Source of the DNA: an uncultured Bacteroidales bacterium
Lineage (GTDB): Bacteria > Bacteroidota > Bacteroidia > Bacteroidales > Paludibacteraceae
Length of the DNA stretch: 59,684 bases
Reading direction: 5' to 3'
Assembly (NCBI GenBank): GCA_900321005.1
Contig: ONUF01000022.1
Coordinates: 1-59,684, forward strand
Shown here: positions 58,778 through 59,684 of the stretch, piece by piece
Layout of the letters: each line of letters opens with the position of its first letter
Numbering within the stretch: the first letter of the stretch is position 1
The notes under the pieces: model-generated
The model's database searches: none
What the model was told of the DNA's origin: nothing
What the model saw: the letters and a program-made list of their open reading frames with translations, nothing else
Position numbers and translations under genes: made by a program

Positions 58778-58966
58778 ATGAGAGCAATGTTAAAATCCGA
58801 ACTGGCAACGGCAGCAGGAGTGAGCCGGAAAACATTGATGAAATGGCTCAAAGATCCGTACATCCAAGAGCAGATGGCTCGATACCCGCTTTCTGCGCAT
58901 CAGAAAAAACTGCCGGGAAGTTTAATTAAAATAATTTGTGAACACTATGTTATTGACTTTGATTAA
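58778..58966 (+). CDS. Small HTH-type protein, DUF4248-like
   Basis: 62 residues from the ATG at 58778: [20 protein letters not shown], then MKWLKDPYIQEQMARYPLSA and a basic end. The SELA...VSRKTLMKWL stretch fits a short DNA-binding helix-turn-helix, and the order helix, turn, KNLMRWI-like segment resembles DUF4248 proteins common in Bacteroides accessory cassettes. A frame opening at 58691 would overlap the upstream gene. It overlaps the next gene by 20-29 bases. Confidence 0.6.
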   Translation: MRAMLKSELATAAGVSRKTLMKWLKDPYIQEQMARYPLSAHQKKLPGSLIKIICEHYVIDFD

Positions 58967-59240
58967 GACGCGTGAAACGCGCTACGGCGTCCATGCCGTA
59001 CTGATAGAAACCAACCATATCTTCGGTGACAAAAAGCTGGCGGATGTCTATATCCCGCTTGACGAAGTACCGCTCGAACTCATCTACCTCGTATCCGTTC
59101 CGCGCTCCGGAATATGGCTGCAAGGCAAACGCACACGATGGCTGTGGCCCAACAGAGTCACACGAAGAGCCGTCGAAACCTACCTTCAAGTCATTCAATC
59201 CACCCGCGAAGAAATCCGTCTTGAAGTGACATCTCAGTAA
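58947..59240 (+). CDS. Small accessory protein, about 97 residues
   Basis: Starts MLLTLIKTRETRYGVHAVLI at the ATG 58947 (an in-frame GTG lies at 58938). It overlaps the HTH gene by 20 bases and so is probably coupled to it. A beta-rich first half (VYIPLDEVPLELIYLVSVPR) is followed by a tryptophan-rich basic region (WLQGKRTRWLWPNRV). Unknown family. Confidence 0.5.
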   Translation: MLLTLIKTRETRYGVHAVLIETNHIFGDKKLADVYIPLDEVPLELIYLVSVPRSGIWLQGKRTRWLWPNRVTRRAVETYLQVIQSTREEIRLEVTSQ

Positions 59241-59361
59241 AGTGAATGGCGACCAAATCCGGTCGCCTTCATTTTTTTTACTCGAAGAAACGGGAAGAAA
59301 CGGGAACATTTTGACGACCCTATTTATATTGTCCCTCGTCGAACAAAAAATCGCAACCATT

Positions 59362-59568
59362 ATGACACGGAAACAAATCATCAAAATCATCATCTCGGTG
59401 CTGATCGCGGCACTGACTGCCCTGGGCACAGCCTTCGGGCTCAGCTCCTGCAATGTAGTACGGACCGTAACCAACCGGTCGGAGTTTTACCAACGGGGCG
59501 ACACGTCCGTCACGATTCAGACCAAGACCATCGAATCGTACGACGCGAAGAAAAACCTCGCGTATTAG
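59362..59568 (+). CDS. Small lipoprotein resembling the 'smalltalk' family
   Basis: 68 residues: MTRKQIIKIIISVLIAALTA then LGTAFGLSSC (lipobox, Cys29) and a short hydrophilic tail (NRSEFYQRGDTSVTIQTKTI). The KxxIKIIISVLIAALTALGT core fits the small Bacteroidales 'smalltalk' proteins, which sit in accessory cassettes often with DUF4248 and amidase genes. The ATG at 59362 is chosen over 59242 because it gives this signal sequence. Confidence 0.65.
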   Translation: MTRKQIIKIIISVLIAALTALGTAFGLSSCNVVRTVTNRSEFYQRGDTSVTIQTKTIESYDAKKNLAY

Positions 59569-59570
59569 GT

Positions 59571-59684
59571 ATGGCGAAAGTGGAATTTGACCCGGGCATT
59601 GATTCGGTACGCGGGATCCTGATGGGAACAGACCCTTTCTATATCCGCCGCTATCCCTCCAAAGACGGCGTGATGCATATCGTT
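59571..59684 (+). CDS. Start of an accessory protein, 3' end outside window
   Basis: The frame begins MAKVEFDPGIDSVRGILMGT and continues to DPFYIRRYPSKDGVMHIV at the window edge. It opens 2 bases after the small lipoprotein stop. Unknown; many Bacteroidales cassette proteins start in a similar way, but I cannot assign a family from 38 residues. Confidence 0.5.
   Translation, partial: MAKVEFDPGIDSVRGILMGTDPFYIRRYPSKDGVMHIV

Noticed and set aside
56521-59684. Prophage
   Set aside because: Several small cassette genes but no capsid, terminase, tail or lysis gene in the window; only accessory-element character can be stated.

Overview
The window is a piece of a chromosome from the Bacteroidota, most likely order Bacteroidales. 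The evidence is the promoter type seen throughout (TTTG, 20 bases, TAnnTTTG, present at a dozen places), a DUF4954 protein, paired Skp/OmpH chaperones behind bamA, a tmRNA ending in a YALAA-type tag, secreted proteins with Bacteroidales-type C-termini, and a small lipoprotein resembling the Bacteroidales 'smalltalk' family near the right edge. No rRNA, CRISPR array or complete insertion sequence was seen.

Layout. 1-4768: amino-acid salvage (pepD, ansA), an orphan response regulator, rpe and a ComEC-type membrane protein. 4852-14402: a 2194-residue secreted IgGFc-binding-like protein, an outer-membrane protein, xseA and a ComEA-like helix-hairpin-helix protein, packed with overlaps. 14417-17507: tmRNA, tRNA-Ala, an acetyltransferase, a Fur-like regulator, a zinc peptidase and tRNA-Arg with a tandem repeat of its 3' end. 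17507-24123: nuclease, tRNA-fMet, DEDDh exonuclease, rlmI, a nucleosidase-like protein, tRNA-Cys, a solitary sufB and murI. 24300-29100: an AT-richer accessory island with a YoeB-like toxin-antitoxin pair, a structured leader RNA, a lipoprotein plus membrane-anchored deiminase-like enzyme, an orphan small protein and a Fic protein with an altered active site. 29109-46702: housekeeping block (dnaN, DUF4954, rnz, radA, OMP, uppS, bamA, two Skp proteins, MFS transporter, murF) ending in a coiled-coil, triple-AAA and acidic-protein locus. 46731-53269: periplasmic and surface proteins, one broken by a frameshift. 53311-59684: a second copy of the leader-RNA family in front of a single-chain MmeI-like restriction-modification enzyme, then a cassette of small accessory genes with many palindromes.

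How genes work together: uppS, bamA, the Skp pair, murF and murI serve envelope assembly, while ansA and pepD serve amino-acid salvage. Two tRNA genes lie 4-5 bases in front of protein start codons, so tRNA processing may shape those mRNAs.

Most notable signals: (1) two related structured RNAs (about 24910-25186 and 53350-53736) whose outer stem reaches the start region of unrelated accessory genes; (2) a window-wide set of degenerate 7-9 base tandem words at gene junctions, some absorbed in frame into proteins; (3) near-identical promoter spacers shared by unrelated promoters; (4) key-residue changes in a response regulator (Asp to Glu), a Fic protein (His to Gln) and a Fur-like protein. All functions are inferred from sequence reading alone, without database searches.
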